Shown here in pieces: positions 63,192-64,000 of a DNA stretch of 64,000 nucleotides (the stretch's first letter is position 1; each line of letters opens with the position of its first letter). The notes under the pieces were generated by a model. That model did no database searches and was not told the origin of the DNA. It saw only the letters and a program-made list of their open reading frames with translations. The stretch comes from Termitomyces sp. T153 (taxonomy: Eukaryota > Basidiomycota > Agaricomycetes > Agaricales > Lyophyllaceae), in NCBI GenBank assembly GCA_018296165.2, contig JACKQL020000006.1, positions 1,426,001 through 1,490,000 of the forward strand, given 5' to 3'. Position numbers and translations under genes: made by a program.

Positions 63192-63500
63192 CACAATAAA
63201 GTAGTGAGGTTCTGTATCCAACAGACGTAGAGCGTTCAAAAGCCCAAGTTGCGAACTTTGATGTGACAACCTGTACTGATGTGTCTGTGGGAAAGTCTTG
63301 AAAAAACAGGGTTCAATAAACCATCACAGCAGCATTCAACCGGTGCCAGATTCAAACGACAAATTGACTGGTGCAAAACAGCTCCATATCGTCTGGATAC
63401 ATCGAGAATTCCAAGAAATTAATAGGACTAGTGTAGGGGTATCATACAGATTGCGTAAGTAAAGTAATCATGGCCCCAATATTTATCTAATAAACTCTGA
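63192..63500. other. Short intergenic spacer
   Basis: About 310 bp between the OPT transporter 3' end and the RRM gene start; an AT-rich promoter or terminator zone without further features seen. Confidence 0.4.
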
Positions 63501-64000
63501 TTAACCACAGAATTCCAGACCAGGACAACCAATAGCGGTCCCATATTCTAAAGAAGAGTGATGATCAGTATTAAGGAATGCACATTAACAATTAAGGGAT
63601 GCTTACTGCTTCCATCCACGCCAATGATAGCGAGCAGCGCCTGGAACACACCGCCGAGACCTTCCCCAGCGACAAGACCAGCCTAAAAGAACACCTTTGA
63701 GCGTGACACAGAAATGTGACGGGATGGTGCTTACAGCAACAGCGAACATGTACATGTCGAAGCCAACAGGGTTAGACCTCCGCCAGAGGACGTTGAAGGT
63801 GCAACCGGCCACCATGGCAATTGAGTAGAAAACTTGAGGAACGACGAAGCCAAGTCCGATAGCGTTCCAGTTGGGGATGTAGCCATGGTACTTCTTGGGG
63901 ATCCAGTAGTGCTTAGCCACGACGGTTATTACGCTGGCGATACCGAGGGCAATAGCGGTATAGCCGGAGGAAGCAGGTACAGCTGGATAAAGGCATGGTC
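63501..64000 (-). CDS. OPT-family oligopeptide/metal transporter, C-terminal part
   Basis: The gene enters from the right edge. The visible exons read VVAKHYWIPKKYHGYIPNWN, the membrane segment AIGLGFVVPQVFYSIAMVAG, the loop FNVLWRRSNPVGFDMYMFAV, then after an intron AGLVAGEGLGGVFQALLAII, and after another intron YGTAIGCPGLEFCG with a TAA at 63501. GLVAGEG and the final YGTxxGCPG motif are typical of the C-terminus of fungal OPT proteins, which import small peptides, glutathione or metal chelates at the plasma membrane. Substrate cannot be told from this part. No lesion seen. Confidence 0.88.

Overview
The window reads as genomic DNA of a filamentous basidiomycete (Agaricomycetes). Genes are cut into many small exons by roughly 45-60 nt GT-AG introns. 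The protein families are a CYP53 benzoate hydroxylase, a macrophage-activating-glycoprotein-like surface protein, a glutathionyl-hydroquinone reductase, a GH16 glucanase, DUF6593 and DUF6699 proteins and an OPT transporter. The mix, with a Crinkler-like kinase relic and these Gypsy families, would fit a soil or plant-associated fungus such as Rhizoctonia or a relative; that placement is inference.

Left arm (1-16.6 kb). Host genes: the 3' end of a basic Ser/Lys-rich protein, an Atg43/DUF1770-like membrane protein, a single-pass membrane protein, a DUF6699 protein, a divergent pair (CYP53 leftwards, secreted GPI-type glycoprotein rightwards) and a glutathionyl-hydroquinone reductase. The P450 and the reductase both fit metabolism or detoxification of plant aromatics and quinones.

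Middle (about 17-48.2 kb). A 31-kb transposon island with no intact host gene. It holds a LINE endonuclease fragment, a broken Crinkler-kinase gene, a tRNA-derived SINE split by an 11.2-kb Ty3/Gypsy element with equal 1071-bp LTRs, a Copia remnant, an old solo LTR, a second Gypsy family (LTR, gag, protease) cut by another SINE copy, a decayed full-length LINE on the minus strand, and a third SINE copy carrying a CpG-rich solo LTR. Target-site duplications give the insertion order. The large Gypsy element also carries a spliced antisense gene for a Cys-rich protein between integrase and the 3' LTR. In gag-pol, in this antisense gene and in the Crinkler kinase, nearly all premature stops are TGA where CGA (Arg) fits, which points to CpG deamination.

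Right arm (49-64 kb). Host genes resume, all on the minus strand: nucleoporin Nup96, a small MITE, a GH16 endoglucanase, a DUF6593 protein, a UBC4/5-class E2, a large RRM and coiled-coil protein, and the 3' end of an OPT transporter that runs off the window. Exon structures were worked out by eye from splice signals and reading frames, so individual junctions may be off; the family calls rest on recognised motifs, not on a database search.
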